64,000 nucleotides of DNA from Tenodera sinensis (lineage: Eukaryota; Arthropoda; Insecta; Mantodea; Mantidae): contig CM060967.1 in NCBI GenBank assembly GCA_030765045.1, positions 23,623,784-23,687,783 on the forward strand, given 5' to 3'. The notes beneath the pieces were generated by a model, which ran no database searches, was not told the DNA's origin, and worked only from the letters and a program-made list of their open reading frames with translations. This document shows positions 12,395-23,824 of this stretch, in pieces. The position numbers and the translations under genes are program-made. Within the stretch, counting starts at the first letter, position 1, and the number at the start of each line of letters is the position of its first letter.

Positions 12395-12600
12395 TATCAA
12401 CCACTGGAAGTATGCGCGCGTCTGCCTCACATTCAAGAAGTCCCGAGTTCGAATCTCGGTTAAGGGTTTCCTCTTATCATGTGAAGACAAATGTCGAGTA
12501 ACTTTAAGCTCCATGGGCCCTGAACTCAGTTGAGCAAAATGTCACTTATTCATCGTCCGATATGACCTACCAGGTTAAATGACGTTAAACCCCCCCGTTT
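12395..12600 (+). mobile_element. tRNA-derived SINE
   Basis: A tRNA-like head with a B-box GAGTTCGAATCTC near 12448-12460 is followed by the body seen in arthropod SINEs (GGTTTCCTCTTATCATGTG) and a tail GTTAAACCCCCCCG. It abuts the LINE fragment that follows. Confidence 0.65.
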
Positions 12601-13088
12601 TGAGGTCATGAATCTCCTAAATAATTTGTATAGAAAGGCCGTGGAATATAATCTACCAACTCTAATAGCTTTTATAGACTATGTAAAAGCTTTTGATAAA
12701 GTAAAAAGAAATCTGCTATGGGAAATAATGATTAAAAATGGATTTTCTCAACATTTAGTATGAACAGTACGAAGTATGTATATAAATACAAAATTTAAAT
12801 TAGAGAAATCCATAGAAAAAGAGAACCTAGTAGAGATTAATTTAGGACTAAGACAGGAGTGTCCATTGTCACCTACCCTATATATATATTAATGACGCAG
12901 TTGTACGATGGCAAACTATGCTCAGAACACATTTTAAAATAAAGGGGAGAAATGTTGACACATTGCTGCTTGCTGATGACCAGATTTTAATTGCGGAGGC
13001 GGAAGATAACTTACAAAGAGCCACACATGAATTAAATAATATTACAAGAGAGTATAATCTTCAAATTTCATATTAAAAAACAAAAATA

Positions 13089-13631
13089 ATGGCTTTTATA
13101 GGAACAAACCATTTAAGAGCAAAAATTTGCATAAATGATAAACCCATCCAACAACAAAGTGATTTTAATTATCTTGGCTATATTGTGTCATATACCAGCA
13201 ATGGAGATATACAAAACAAAATAAACAAATTCCAAACAATATGTGGCACAATAAAAAGAACTTTTAAAAATTGTAATCGTCAAACTTTGTTAAAACTGTA
13301 TAAAATAATGGCGATCCCAACCCTGCTTTATGGGTGTGAAAACTGGGTCTTGACTATCTCACAACAGAAGAAAGTGGAGGCTGCTGAGATGAAATTTCTG
13401 AGACAGGTGGCAGGTTATAGACTCATAGACAAGAAAAGAAACGAGGATATTAGAAGAGAATTGGAAATTCAGAGTCTAAATGAAACAATCATTGCATATA
13501 GGCAAAAATGGCAAGATCATGTGCAGAGAATGACCGAAGACCGTACACCACAAATAGTGCACAAGTATAAACCTGTAGGTAGAAGAAATGCTGGCAGGCC
13601 ACGAATGAGATGGTCCGATCAATTTCCTTGA
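13089..13631 (+). pseudogene. LINE C-terminal region (thumb and beyond)
   Basis: This is the longest intact piece of the LINE polyprotein, 180 codons. It contains the segments FNYLGYIVS, LLYGCENWVLT, EMKFLRQVAGY, RNEDIRRELEI and GRRNAGRPRMRW. These are typical of the C-terminal end of insect and vertebrate non-LTR reverse-transcriptase ORFs. The first codon is not a real start: the frame is the continuation of the upstream reverse transcriptase after a stop near 13073. The ORF ends at its natural terminus shortly before the ATG-repeat tail. It is not a host gene. Confidence 0.85.
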
Positions 13632-13658
13632 AGTCGGAACGAGCCACAAGGCTTATAC

Positions 13659-13682
13659 CGTGATGATGATGATGATGATGAT
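13659..13682 (+). repeat. (ATG)n tail of the LINE
   Basis: Eight units of a trinucleotide repeat mark the 3' end of the non-LTR element. Confidence 0.85.
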
Positions 13683-13689
13683 AAAGACC

Positions 13690-14805
13690 GTGGAACTTGA
13701 AGGCGATTACAGTGACCACACAAAACATTTTTTTTCATATACGTAAAGTTCAATTCTGTGGAATAAATACTTTCGGAGAAAAAAATATGGGGCATTGGAC
13801 AACCCTCGGATATAGAAGTGAACGGTTGATCATGTTTCATAAGGGTTCAATTTTCGATACAATTATGTTTTATTACGAATCAAACGCAGTACAGAATGAT
13901 CCATTCAGTTTGAATAGCAAGATCAACAACAGCGCCCGTGGTTTAACAGAGTCTGGAAAACAATACACTTAAAGCAACTAAAAGAGCAAATGGAGTTTGG
14001 ATAGGCGTAAGAGGGAAAATGACTGTCGACTAAGTTGAGAGTTGGCAAGCAATTTCTCTCCCGGCATTCTTTGATGCAGTTTCGTTGAAGGTCTAGCATC
14101 AAGTTGTAGAGAAGGAAGCATCATGTTCTACCTTCTTTTTTTCTTCTTTTTCTTTCTTGGCATTGTGCGCGTGACTGCTCGTATACCGCGAGTGTGGTTC
14201 AGTTACAGTATACTCATTTCGGCTGCATCGAAAAACTAGATGCAGCAGGAAACACGTGCAGGTTTTTGCGTGGCATCGGCCATTGGCGTGCTTGTAATGG
14301 ACCAATCGGGCGGGTGAGTCCAACAGCAGCCGGCGGGGATTGAAGCAAGTGTTACTCATACTCTGCTTCACTGGGTCCTTAGGAAACTTATAATCAAAAG
14401 GAAATGTCCCTCGCTATGTCCATATTTAATCAAATGAAATGAAGGTGAAATTATCAGTACTTGATAAAAATGTATAGGAACGCTGGGAACATCGTCTCTG
14501 TCCATTATTATTTAAACTATTTTTCTACAAACTAGTTACATAAAATTCATTTTCTATCTATATCTTCTTAATGATAAATATTACTTGAACCTAGGAGCCA
14601 CAATAGTAACAATATTTTGTAACCTGAAACATTAAAATGTTTAAAAAGCAGGTCGTTGACTATATGTAGACCAAGGTGTGGCCTCTTTGAGAAAGAAAAA
14701 CAAGACCATTAACATTTCAAGGTGCACTGCTTAAAATTGAAGAAGAAATCTAACAAGGCCTTGGAGGATAACGTTATATATCAGTATTTATTCGGAAATC
14801 TGTAT
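13690..14805. other. Unique DNA, nothing recognised
   Basis: Frames at 13697-13972 and 14099-14371 have no recognised domain or splice context. A GC-richer patch lies at 14220-14360 without clear promoter signals. Confidence 0.35.
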
Positions 14806-14809
14806 TTTT

Positions 14810-14998
14810 AACTCTACCACAACTTGTCCGTGTGTGTATGGACAGCATAACTCAAAAACAGAAAGTAAAATGAATACAAAACTTGGTATTTGAGTTCAGT
14901 AGCTTCCAAAGATGCAATACGAAGAGTTTCAATAAAATCTAACCATAAAAACCAACCATACCATGCCATGAGTGTATTTATGATATTTACATGACTAG
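14810..14998 (-). repeat. R1 dispersed repeat, fragment
   Basis: Covers only the family's CA-seed and ATGGACAGCATAACTCAAAA side, plus AGCTTCCAAAGATGCAA, with much divergence. Confidence 0.6.
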
Positions 14999-14999
14999 G

Positions 15000-15639
15000 G
15001 AGCGAGCCATCATACAAGGAACGAAAGATTGCGGAGTATTGGCCAAAGGACGTCTGTCACGTGATCACAGCACAGAAGAGCCAGGCACAGGCGACGCTTG
15101 AACGTTGTAGATGACGTTGTTGCACAACTTATAATCTATGCTGTCACCATTTGGAGTAAAATATTCACTCCAAACTCTTATACAAGTCCAGCAGTACGTG
15201 AATATTTAAATTTTCGCACTGGAGACATTTTATCCTGTGTTGAATAGTGAGAGACACTCTGCACTGTACGCAGTGAGCCCAGTTGTGTTTTGTGCTGTTA
15301 CATGTGGCAGACAACTTGCGATCGCCTCATTTCGCGATAGCTGTATAAAGGTTCGAAGCCTTTACATGACAAACAAAATTTATATATGCATTTTCTGGGA
15401 ATAGGCTATGAAATCCCCTTTATTAGGAAGATAAATGCACTACACTAAAATGTATACCCACCTCTTTAAAACACGCGCTTTAATAATTCAAATGACTATT
15501 GTGGCATTGGCCGTTTCCGAAATATCCGTTGTTATTGATTTAAATCTACAATACTTTGTCATTTTTAAATTACTGTCGTTATTCAGGCGTTTCTTACGAT
15601 GTGGAAAGATAAAGTTTTTGTGAGAATGGTATGCAGAAG
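15000..15639. other. Unique DNA
   Basis: No exon is supported. It contains CACGTG at 15058-15063 with CACAG two bases on, and a faint R1-like remnant around 15370-15620 (TTTTCTGGGAATAGGCTATG). Confidence 0.35.
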
Positions 15640-16058
15640 CTTATTTAAAAAAGTTTTCAAAACTCACACAAATAACAAGGAATATCTCCGAAATGGTTCA
15701 CTCTACAAAAAATGTATTTGGACATAAATTGTGTGCTTTAGCAAGATATACATTTTTGTATATTAAGATTTGGTCCATCTCTTACGGCTTAGCAGTTATA
15801 GAAAAGTCATCCTGAGTAAACAGGACTACATGGGCTATAGCCAGAGAACTAAGCATATATATTTAATTTATCATAAATATATCGTAACATATGGCATTTT
15901 AATCAAAATCTTTACAGCCATTTTCGAAAAAAATCCTTGTAAAGATAGTTTAGGGTGGAGGAATTTTTTTAAATCCTCGTGTCGCATCCTTGAAAGACAT
16001 TAAACTTAAATACCAACTTTGGTTTTTAACCGACTTTTCGTTTCTGTCCACAAACTGA

Positions 16059-16123
<65 letters not shown>

Positions 16124-16235
16124 TTTCTAAAAATACTCTTTTGTTCAGAGGCGTCAAGACATATTTCCGGTGAAATCTCGACATCGAATTTTTGGGTGGA
16201 ATACAACACTTCCTCTACTTACTAGACGCAGTACA
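15640..16235 (+). repeat. R1 dispersed repeat, 5'-truncated, with CA expansion
   Basis: Starts within the family body at ACTCACACAAATAACAAGGA and runs to the terminal CTTCCTCTACTTACTAG region. The internal CA seed is expanded to about 60 bp (16059-16121). Confidence 0.8.
16059..16121. repeat. (CA)n microsatellite inside R1
   Basis: About 31 CA units at the family's fixed seed position after the block TGTCCACAAACTGAGA. Confidence 0.95.
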
Positions 16236-16332
16236 GAAAGTAATAAGCAGTAGTAGCTTGTGAAAGAGTGAAAGCTAAAACATTTTTAATGAAAGTCAGA
16301 CTGCGAATGTTTTAAATAATAGGTAACTTGGT

Positions 16333-16501
16333 GTAAGACTTGAAGCTTTCACGGCGATGATTATTGATTAGAACTTCTCGAGTTACCAAGCCGTGTGATG
16401 TTGAAGTTGCTCGAGCTGATGAAGGCCACAGAGTTACGATGGCCGAAAGCTCGAGCAACTTCATCAACATCACACGGCTGGTAACCCGAGAAGTTCTAAT
16501 C
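16333..16501. mobile_element. Foldback insertion, Penelope-type inverted arms
   Basis: This 169-bp insert is flanked by a perfect 12-bp direct repeat AGGTAACTTGGT (16321-16332 and 16502-16513). Two inverted arms (16368-16416 and 16450-16500, about 50 bp, near identical) surround the centre GATGAAGGCCACAGAG. The left side carries GCTTTCACGGC (16345-16355), the same border motif seen in the insert at 57772-58526. The border and arm design resembles 5'-truncated Penelope-like element ends, which may carry inverted terminal segments. That assignment is inference. Confidence 0.7.
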
Positions 16502-16509
16502 AGGTAACT

Positions 16510-17046
16510 TGGTAATTATAGGATAATTAAGAGGAAAAGTTGAGCTTCTTTCTGTACCACCCCCCCCCCCCCTCTGGTATTGTACGAGTATTTCCCTTCG
16601 GTGCATATATATTATCTTTAGTGAAAGAAGGCGGTTATGAAAACCAAGTTTTTGAGACCGAGGAATGGACGAATAGCAATGTGCTGCTGGCAGGTTTGAG
16701 AATAAGCGCAAACATCTGAAAGTGCATTATTTTGTTGAGAAAAGAGGAAGGTATGCTCTGCCGGGCAGCAGATACGATAAATATAAATATTGCCTGAAGA
16801 GCGAGTCACATTAGTCTGGCCGCTCTCCGAGGGGGGGAAGGTTTATGTAATCTTGTCAGCTATTCAGCTGGCGACTCTCCTGTGTGAACCTTGATCCTGA
16901 ATACAGCTGTTTCCATTATTCCCTCTCTGCACGGGAGTGCCATCAGAATTAACTTTCTCACTTCACACTGCACGCCCTTTGGGAACACTCTTCGTCTGCT
17001 TTGTCAAGTTTTCAAAATACACCAGACAAGTTGGCCGTTGATCACA
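16510..17046. other. Unique DNA
   Basis: No gene is supported. A short homopolymer C run (16559-16572) is the only simple repeat. Confidence 0.35.
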
Positions 17047-17873
17047 TTTTACTTTCTCTGCCACGTATAGTAAGTAGAGGAAGTATTGTATTCCACCCAA
17101 AGATTCGATACCGAGATTTCATCGGGAATATATGTTTTGGGGCCCCCTGGGAAAAAAAAAAAAAAAAAAAAAAAAAACAGTCGGTGTTTGTGTCTGTGGA
17201 CAGCAGAACTCAAAAACGAAACGTGGGTTAAAAACCAAAGTTGGTACTTAAGTTTAATATATTTTAAGGATGTAACACGAAAATTTTGAAGAAAATTCCT
17301 AAACTCTAAACTACCCTTTACATGGCACATTTTTCGAAAATTTTTACTTTCTCGAAAATGGCAAAAACGATTTTGATTAAAATGCCATATGTTACGATAT
17401 TTTTATGACAAATGAAATAAGTATTTTTAATTTTCTGGCTATAGCCCATGTAGTTCTGTTTACTCTGGATGACTTTTCCATAACTGGTAAACCGTAAGAG
17501 ATAGACAAAATCTTACTGTACTAAAATATAGATCTTGCTAAAACACATAATTTATGCCCAAATAAATTTTTTATAGAGTGAACCGTTTCTGAGATATTTC
17601 TTGTTATTTGTGTGACTTTTGCAATACTTAAACTTTCATCAAATGGAACATCGTTATTCATTTTTTATATGTTAGCCATGCAAGGAGGGAATTTCAAGGA
17701 TTTGACTATCGCTCAAAACCTGTATTCCCATATTGCCCTTGTACCTACAAGGAAATAAGTAATAAGATAATTTCTGCAAATATTTATCTCAACCAACACG
17801 AAGAAGATAAAGTTTGCAAGAATGGTTAGTACAAGAGTAGAAAAAGTCATATGAGTGGAACACCAAATTTTTT
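17047..17873 (-). repeat. R1 dispersed repeat, near full length
   Basis: Minus-strand copy from the hairpin end (TACTTTCTCTGCCACG) to AGTGGAACACCAAATTT. A poly-A tract of about 24 bases (17153-17176) lies where other copies have ATTCAGG and short A runs. Confidence 0.8.
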
Positions 17874-18028
17874 CAGTTTCGTATTAATTTCAGTTGGCTT
17901 TGCGGAGTACTAATAGTAACTATTATCATTAAGCAGAAATTGATTGTACAATTATTATTAATCTTCACGACGGACATGGGCTATAAGATAACTTTTGATT
18001 TCATCTCCTGAATGTCTGAAATACTGAA

Positions 18029-18271
18029 AAATATGATGTGTTGCACTCGTGCAACTTTCTCTACTCTTGTACTAGCCATTCTTACAAACTTTTATCTTCT
18101 TCATATTAGTTTTCAGAAATTACCTATCTTATTGCTGATTTTCTTATATGCAAGGGGAATATGGGAATACTGAAGGCTTTCTTCAAAATCTTTCTGTCGC
18201 ATCCTTAAAAGATATTAAGCTTAAATATTAACTTTGGTTTTTAACAGACTTTTCGATTTTTAGTTAACATG

Positions 18272-18365
<94 letters not shown>

Positions 18366-18493
18366 GGACCTTTTTCTAAAGCCGGCCTTTTTGGATTCAG
18401 TGGGCCTCAAAACATTTCCGGTGAAATCTCGACATCGAAATTTTTTGTCGAGTACAATACTTTCCCTAGTTACTTCACGTAATATAAAAAGTA
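18029..18493 (+). repeat. R1 dispersed repeat with internal deletion
   Basis: The left end ATGATGTGTTGCACTCG joins abruptly at about 18179 to TTTCTTCAAAATCTTTCTGT, skipping about 390 bp of the family. The right part has a (CT)n then (CA)n expansion. Confidence 0.8.
18271..18363. repeat. (CT)n-(CA)n compound microsatellite in R1
   Basis: About 14 CT units followed by about 32 CA units at the R1 seed site. Confidence 0.95.
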
Positions 18494-18900
18494 AAAAAGT
18501 TTTCCTTTTTTCTCGATTTTCATATCCTTCAGCATACATATTCTCAAGGATAGTTGTGCATTTGTAAGGTTTAATGTCTGTTCAGAACAGGGAATGATCT
18601 AGTTGTGAGAAAACGTTCTTGCGCTCAAAACCAGTTTTACCTGTATGCAAGACGACAGTTTTTAAAAAAAGCTTTTAGCGTTGGTTGCTCTTCCCTAAGC
18701 TTGAAAGCCCCTCTACTCTCTTTTAGGCAGTTTTGCATTCTTTGTGTAAAAGGTAACGACATATGTCAAAGTTAATCCCCTTCCTTAAAAAAAGCTTGCT
18801 GCCTGCAGCTTGTTTCGTTCAGCAATATTTCATCCTAATAAATATTGCACGCAGCTTTCAACACCTTTGCATGTATTTGGGGTATGGAGCCTTACATACA
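18494..18900. other. Unique DNA, nothing recognised
   Basis: No supportable exon, repeat or RNA. Confidence 0.35.
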
Positions 18901-18904
18901 TTAG

Positions 18905-19210
18905 CATACTTGCCAGCTTATACGGTTTGCCCGTAAAATGCACGGGAGCGGAGCTCTTTTTACGACTATATGGCAAAGGAGGTGTTTTTACGGCTTTGTG
19001 GGCACATCCAAAGTGTTACAATTTTTCTCACGGACATGACAAAGCATTACGTTTTATTGCACTATCGTAACAGACTGAAAGTACCGCCCTGTAATTGGTG
19101 CAATGATAGCCTAGAGGGTATCCATGTGTCTATCCATCATGTTCGCGACTGAACTGGAAAAAAAAATGCATAAGTGGATTTAAAAGTTGATTGCGCCAGT
19201 TGCCAGTGTT
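18905..19210 (+). mobile_element. Truncated copy of the CATACTTGCCA element
   Basis: Shares its left end (GCATACTTGCCAGCTTATAC) and following blocks (TTTGTGGGCACATCCAAAGTG) with the element at 46864-47866. The matching right terminus is missing. Coding frames here are not conserved in the second copy. Confidence 0.6.
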
Positions 19211-19292
19211 CAACGGTCGCGAGGCTTCAGTAATCGACGTACTCTGCAAAATCAACTTCTCAGTCTCTTTTCGGTTCTGTGGCTGTGGGCTA

Positions 19293-19730
19293 TACAGGGT
19301 GTTTAAAAAGTGTCTGATATTGCAATAGGTGTTGGGATTGGGCGAACCCAGCGAAAACAAATACCTGTTGAGAGCCATTTTACTTGAGTTGACAATGGAC
19401 TTCATGCAACGTATAAATTGGTCAAGGAGGTCTAGTAGCATGGCCTCCCCATTCGCTGGATCTGAATTCATTGAGTTTTGGGCTATGTGGATATTTACAT
19501 AATTGGATGTATGCCAAAACCGTCGACGTGACCAATATATGTGCTCAAATCTGAGATGGTGTGATAGAGTTCTTAATTCTTTGAGAAGGAAGAGTGGTAA
19601 AGACATGGAGCATCTGTAGTAGTGTTGACGTAACGTGCAGATGTTACCAGAGGACAGAATTGCAGGAATCATCACAACTCCTATTTGGTGTTCGTGAATA
19701 TTTACCCAGCAATTGTTCTGTGAAACACCC
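19293..19730 (+). mobile_element. Tc1/mariner-superfamily remnant with short TIRs
   Basis: Begins TACAGGGTGTTTAAAAAGTG and ends GAAACACCCGGTA, so the two ends are inverted (ACAGGGTGTTT and AAACACCCGGT, one mismatch) with TA at each edge. Plus-strand translation across shifts gives the segments AWPPHSLDL and YAKTVDVTNICAQI. These resemble the C-terminal catalytic region (a PPxSPDLNP-type block) of IS630/Tc1-like transposases. The large antisense frame at 19130-19852 is therefore a shadow. Confidence 0.65.
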
Positions 19731-19742
19731 GGTATTTCCCAT

Positions 19743-20526
19743 TTTTGTGACTTTTTACTCTCTTTACTACATGTAGTAAGTATTGTATTGAATCCAAAAA
19801 TTCGATGTCGAGATTTCGTCGGCAATATATGTATTGAGACCCCCTGAATCAAAAACTCCGCGCGCGTGTATGTTTGTCAGTCTGTGGACAGCATAAAAAC
19901 GCAAAGTCGATTAAAAACCAAAGTTGGTATTTAAGTTTAATATCTTTTAAGGATGCAACACGAAGATTTTGAAGAAAATTCCTCCACCTTAAACTATCCT
20001 TTACTTTGCTACCGTTTATAATTTTGATTAAAATGCACATGTTTAAGATATTTTCAGGTAAATTAAATGTGTGTTTTGAATTTTCCGCCTGTAGCCCATG
20101 TAGTCCTATTCACTCCTGACGACCTTTGCATAACTGGTAAACCGTAAGAGGTAGACCAAATCTTACTATACAAAGATGCAGATCCAAATGCATTTTTCTG
20201 TGGAGTGAACCATTTCGAAGATATTCCTCGTTATTTATCAGAATTTCGCAATACTTATAGACCACTCTCAAATGGTAGATCGTTATTTATTTTTGTATCT
20301 CTTGGTCTTGTGAAGGGAACATAGTTTCAAAGTCATCATATAGCCACTACTCTTAAAACATTGTCGCTTAAAGCCTATTGTATTCCCCTTGCACTTACGA
20401 AAAAATTAGCAATAAAAGAATTTCTACACATGTTTATTAACATGAAGTCGATAGAGGAATAAGTGTTTGTAAAAATAGTTTGTGCAGGAGTAGAGAAAAT
20501 CATGTGAGTGCAACACATCAGATTTT
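19743..20526 (-). repeat. R1 dispersed repeat, near full length
   Basis: Minus-strand copy from TTTTTACTCTCTTTACTACA to GTGCAACACATCAGATTTT. A GCGCGCG patch replaces the CA seed. Confidence 0.8.
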
Positions 20527-20671
20527 AATAGTTCACGTTATGAAGCTTCTAAAAATCTCTGTGTAACCTAGGAAATTACGTTCTTTGCTTTAATGCATGT
20601 TTTTTGAGCTACCCCCAAAAAAACTTGCGCTTGAGAAAGGTACAGGCATTTGAAAATTAAGATTAATACAA

Positions 20672-21095
20672 AGAATATCTCGGAAATGTTTAACGATACA
20701 AAACATGTTTGACATAAAGTGTCCTTTAAATATGTTTACATTTGTTGTGTATTAAAGAGTAATTCGGAATGAAGAGGCAATTCCCAGACATTTCAAGATT
20801 AAAATATTTGTCATGCAATTAACATACAACTTTAATCAAAAGCGTGACAGCATATTTTGAGGAAATAAAATATAGTTTCCATGTGAAGGGCAGTTTGAGG
20901 CGCTAAAATCTTCGTCTTGCATCCTTGGAAGGCACTAATCTTAAATGCCAAGTTTTGTATTTAATCGATATTTCGTTTTTTTATGCTGTAGTTCGTTTAG
21001 GGAGCCTCAAAACGCGTATTTCCAACGAAATCTTTGTATTATGTTTTGGGGTATAATGAAAATACTTCCTCTACGTACTATACGCATGTAACGAA
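20672..21095 (+). repeat. R1 dispersed repeat, partial and diverged
   Basis: Recognisable blocks include AAAGAATATCTCGGAAATG, GTTTCCATGTGAAGGGCAG and CTTCCTCTACGTACTATACG. Confidence 0.7.
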
Positions 21096-21099
21096 GAAA

Positions 21100-21625
21100 G
21101 TAAACATTTTATTAGATGTATTATTTAAATAAATATTTTATTAATGATGCTGGTAATTGCCTGAATCATAGCGCCACCCGGAAGCTTAGAGAAGTGAAAG
21201 AACTTCCGATAAAATGGGTAACCTCCTCTCGCTTATCTCTTCGCGAGGAAATGATTTTGGCTTGGTTATGCATTAACCACTGCAATTTTACACATGGTTA
21301 CCTTCTTATATGGGACCCAACTCTTTGTTCACTGTACGACAGCCTTTTGTCGGTCCGTCACGTGCTACTAAAGGGTTTCCCTAGCGCACCTTCGAAATTC
21401 TCTGCAACTGCCTGTCAGACTTGCAGAAGTCCTGGCGGACGAAAGAATTTTGAAGTTTTTGGTAAAGGTAAACGGGAGCCTGAGGATTTAAAACTTTAGA
21501 TATCGAATTTTCATACTTTTCGAGCTTTTAATAACCTTTCAATTCCTTCATTTGCCTCATTTGGTTAGTATATTTATCTATATTATTACTTTTAGTAGTA
21601 TTTTTATTTTATATTGAAGTTTTGC
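21100..21625. other. Unique DNA with an unassigned 127-codon frame
   Basis: A plus-strand frame at 21116-21499 is the longest here, but it shows no recognisable domain and no convincing splice sites. I do not call it a gene. Confidence 0.3.
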
Positions 21626-21690
21626 CTTGATCCATTTTATAAGGGCGCCAATGACCATGTAGTTGAGGCCCTTAAACTACATTAAATTCA
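21626..21690. repeat. SINE tail module GGGC..GCCCTTAAAC
   Basis: The sequence GGGCGCCAATGACCATGTAG followed by AGGCCCTTAAAC is the near-palindromic tail also seen at 31534 and 37972. Confidence 0.55.
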
Positions 21691-21764
21691 TACTCGGAAT
21701 TTCGTCGTGCAGTTCTTTTACATGCCAGTAAATCTACTCACGTCGGACTATCGTTTTAAATGTA

Positions 21765-21865
21765 CTTAAAACCATTGTCTGGACGGGGTTTGAACCGGTG
21801 ACCTTGGGATAGAAGGGCAGCGTCTAAACAACTGAGCCACTCTGACCAGTATTCAGTGCATTCGT
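21765..21865 (-). mobile_element. tRNA-like SINE head
   Basis: The reverse complement shows the A-box-like GAGTGGCTCAGTTG and the B-box GGTTCAAACCCC of an RNA polymerase III promoter. The downstream body is lost or diverged. Confidence 0.6.
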
Positions 21866-21879
21866 TCCAATGTAGCTAA

Positions 21880-22639
21880 TACGTTTCAAAATATATCGAA
21901 ACTGTATTAACTTAAATCTAGCTACTCCCAGTTGGAAACCATCCATAGAAGTATTTTGGTTTGCAGTGCACAGTTGCTAATGGTACTGTATTATGGTATC
22001 TTAAGATGAAATCTTTCAAGTGGTCCATTACTTGCATATGTTTACATTAGCGTCTGTTTGTTCAGATGACGATGACCTCTTCACCTTGTAAATATGGTAA
22101 TTTCTCCAAGAAGCTCCGAATATACATGCATACGGAATGGGCTGATACAACCTTGGGAGTCAAAACCCAGAATATATGCGTTTGTTCACACCCTTCCGCC
22201 TTTTCTCGGACACTTGATAAAAATAAAACCATTATCTGGTCGTGGTGTTGCCAATTGGTGTCCCTATTTTAAATACATTTTGGCTTCGTTCCATTAACCA
22301 AGCTATAAAGTTCAGAACACACCAGTCCCTAGTGCCCAGAGGGGCTAGTATGCAACTGCAAATGAACCTTAAAGTCTTCCATAATATTCGACTATCTCAG
22401 GTCATAGATCAGGCTCTGGGGTTAAACAAAGTCTACTGCAAAATGTTGTGTATTAAAGGGAGATGGAGCAGATGGGGTTGAAGTAATTGAGTTTTACTTT
22501 TGGGACTTCTGTTTTGGTAACACTTTTGCATTATTTCACACTTGACTACAGTGCAGAAAGTGCATTCTTTTATATACTTGTGAGTAATTCTGAAACCTTA
22601 TTTCTTACAAGTATTAGTGATTGAAGAAACGTATTTATT
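21880..22639. other. Unique DNA, nothing recognised
   Basis: Several overlapping 60-80 codon frames have no recognised content. Confidence 0.35.
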
Positions 22640-22890
22640 TAGCGCTTGTTAAAAACAAAATTGTAATATATGCATTTACATAACTTTCTGTTTACTCCAT
22701 CGCAAGCTCTTCCCCGATGGCTAATCCTGCTTTCTACTTCGTATTAATCGAGATAAACTTCCATCATACATTTACACATTCCTGGTAGTGTAGATAAGGA
22801 TTGCAGAAGACTAAAGCGATTGTAAGCTTTTTTAAGAAGCGGATCGCTATGTGATGGACTTTGGAATTCCATGGTCTTTGCACGAGAAAA
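22640..22890 (+). repeat. R1 dispersed repeat, old fragment
   Basis: Diverged left third of the family (TTTACATAACTTTCTGTTTACTC, CGTATTAATCGAGATAAAC), directly in front of a younger complete copy. Confidence 0.5.
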
Positions 22891-22934
22891 AACAGCGACT
22901 TGCTACTTGGGGAAAAAAGTGTATTTCAAATTTT

Positions 22935-23630
22935 TAAAAAATCTGATGTGTTGCACTCACATGACTTTCTCTACTCTTGTACTAACCATTCTAACAAACT
23001 CTTATTCCTATATTTCCATGTTAGTTAAGATAAACATTTGTACAACTTATCTTATTTCCTTGTAGCTGCAAGGGGAATGTTAGAATACAGTAGGCTTTGT
23101 GCGATAGTCAAATGTTTTAAAGCTTTGAGATTCTGTTCTTTCCACACTGAACATATAAAAAAAATGAACAACGATGATCCATTTCACGAAAGTTCTAAGT
23201 TTTCCGAAACTCACACACATAACAAGGAATATCTCCGAAATGGTTCACCCTACAAGAAAATTTATTGAGACATAAATTGGGTATTTTAGCAATATCTACA
23301 TTTTTTTATAGTATAATTTGGTCTTTACCAGTTATGCAAAAGTCGTCCAGAGTAAATACGACTACAGGGGCTATAGCCAGAAAATTCAAGATATACATTT
23401 CATTTGTCGTAAAAATATCTCAAACATATGGCATTTTAATCAAAATCGTTAGGACCATTTTCAAGAAAATCAAAATTTGCGAAAAATTTTCCATGTAAAG
23501 GGCAGTTTAGGGTGGGGCTATTTTCTTCAAAATCTTCGTGTCGCATCCTTCAACGACAAACTTAAATACCAAGTTTGGCTTTTAACCTAATTTTCGTTTT
23601 TGAGTTATGCTGTCCACAGACTGACACACA

Positions 23631-23701
<71 letters not shown>

Positions 23702-23824
23702 GGATCTTTTTCTAAAAATGCCCTTTTGGATTCAGGGGGCCTCAAAACATATTTCCGGTGAAATCTCGACATCGAATTTTTGGGTGGAATACAATACTTC
23801 CCCCACTTACCAGTAGAGAAAGTA
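22935..23824 (+). repeat. R1 dispersed repeat, full length with CA expansion
   Basis: Very close to the 7185 copy along its length. The family seed has grown to a CA run followed by CG repeats (23623-23701). It ends ACCAGTAGAGAAAGTAAAA. Confidence 0.85.
23623..23701. repeat. (CA)n-(CG)n microsatellite in R1
   Basis: About 30 CA units followed by about 7 CG units. Alternating purine-pyrimidine throughout, so it is Z-DNA-prone by base pattern. Confidence 0.95.

Larger units (their letters stand above)
12601..13682 (+). mobile_element. Decayed non-LTR retrotransposon (LINE), 3' part
   Basis: Conceptual translation shows reverse-transcriptase motifs in order. Motif A is FIDYVKAFDKVKR (about 12668-12710). 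A damaged motif B is LGLRQECPLSP (about 12842-12875; the usual G after RQ is replaced by E). Motif C is LLADDQILI (about 12964-12992). Stops and a frameshift near 12880-12900 break the frame. A long C-terminal frame follows at 13089-13631, and the element ends in an (ATG)n tail at 13659-13682. It is truncated at the 5' side. The clade is uncertain (RTE/R4-like features). Confidence 0.85.

Noticed and set aside
19130..19852. 240-codon minus-strand frame
   Set aside because: It lies antisense across a Tc1-like remnant, part of an R1 copy and repeat sequence; no domain is recognised.
21116..21499. 127-codon frame as a candidate gene
   Set aside because: No recognisable family, splice sites or promoter; length alone is not enough in this AT-rich sequence.
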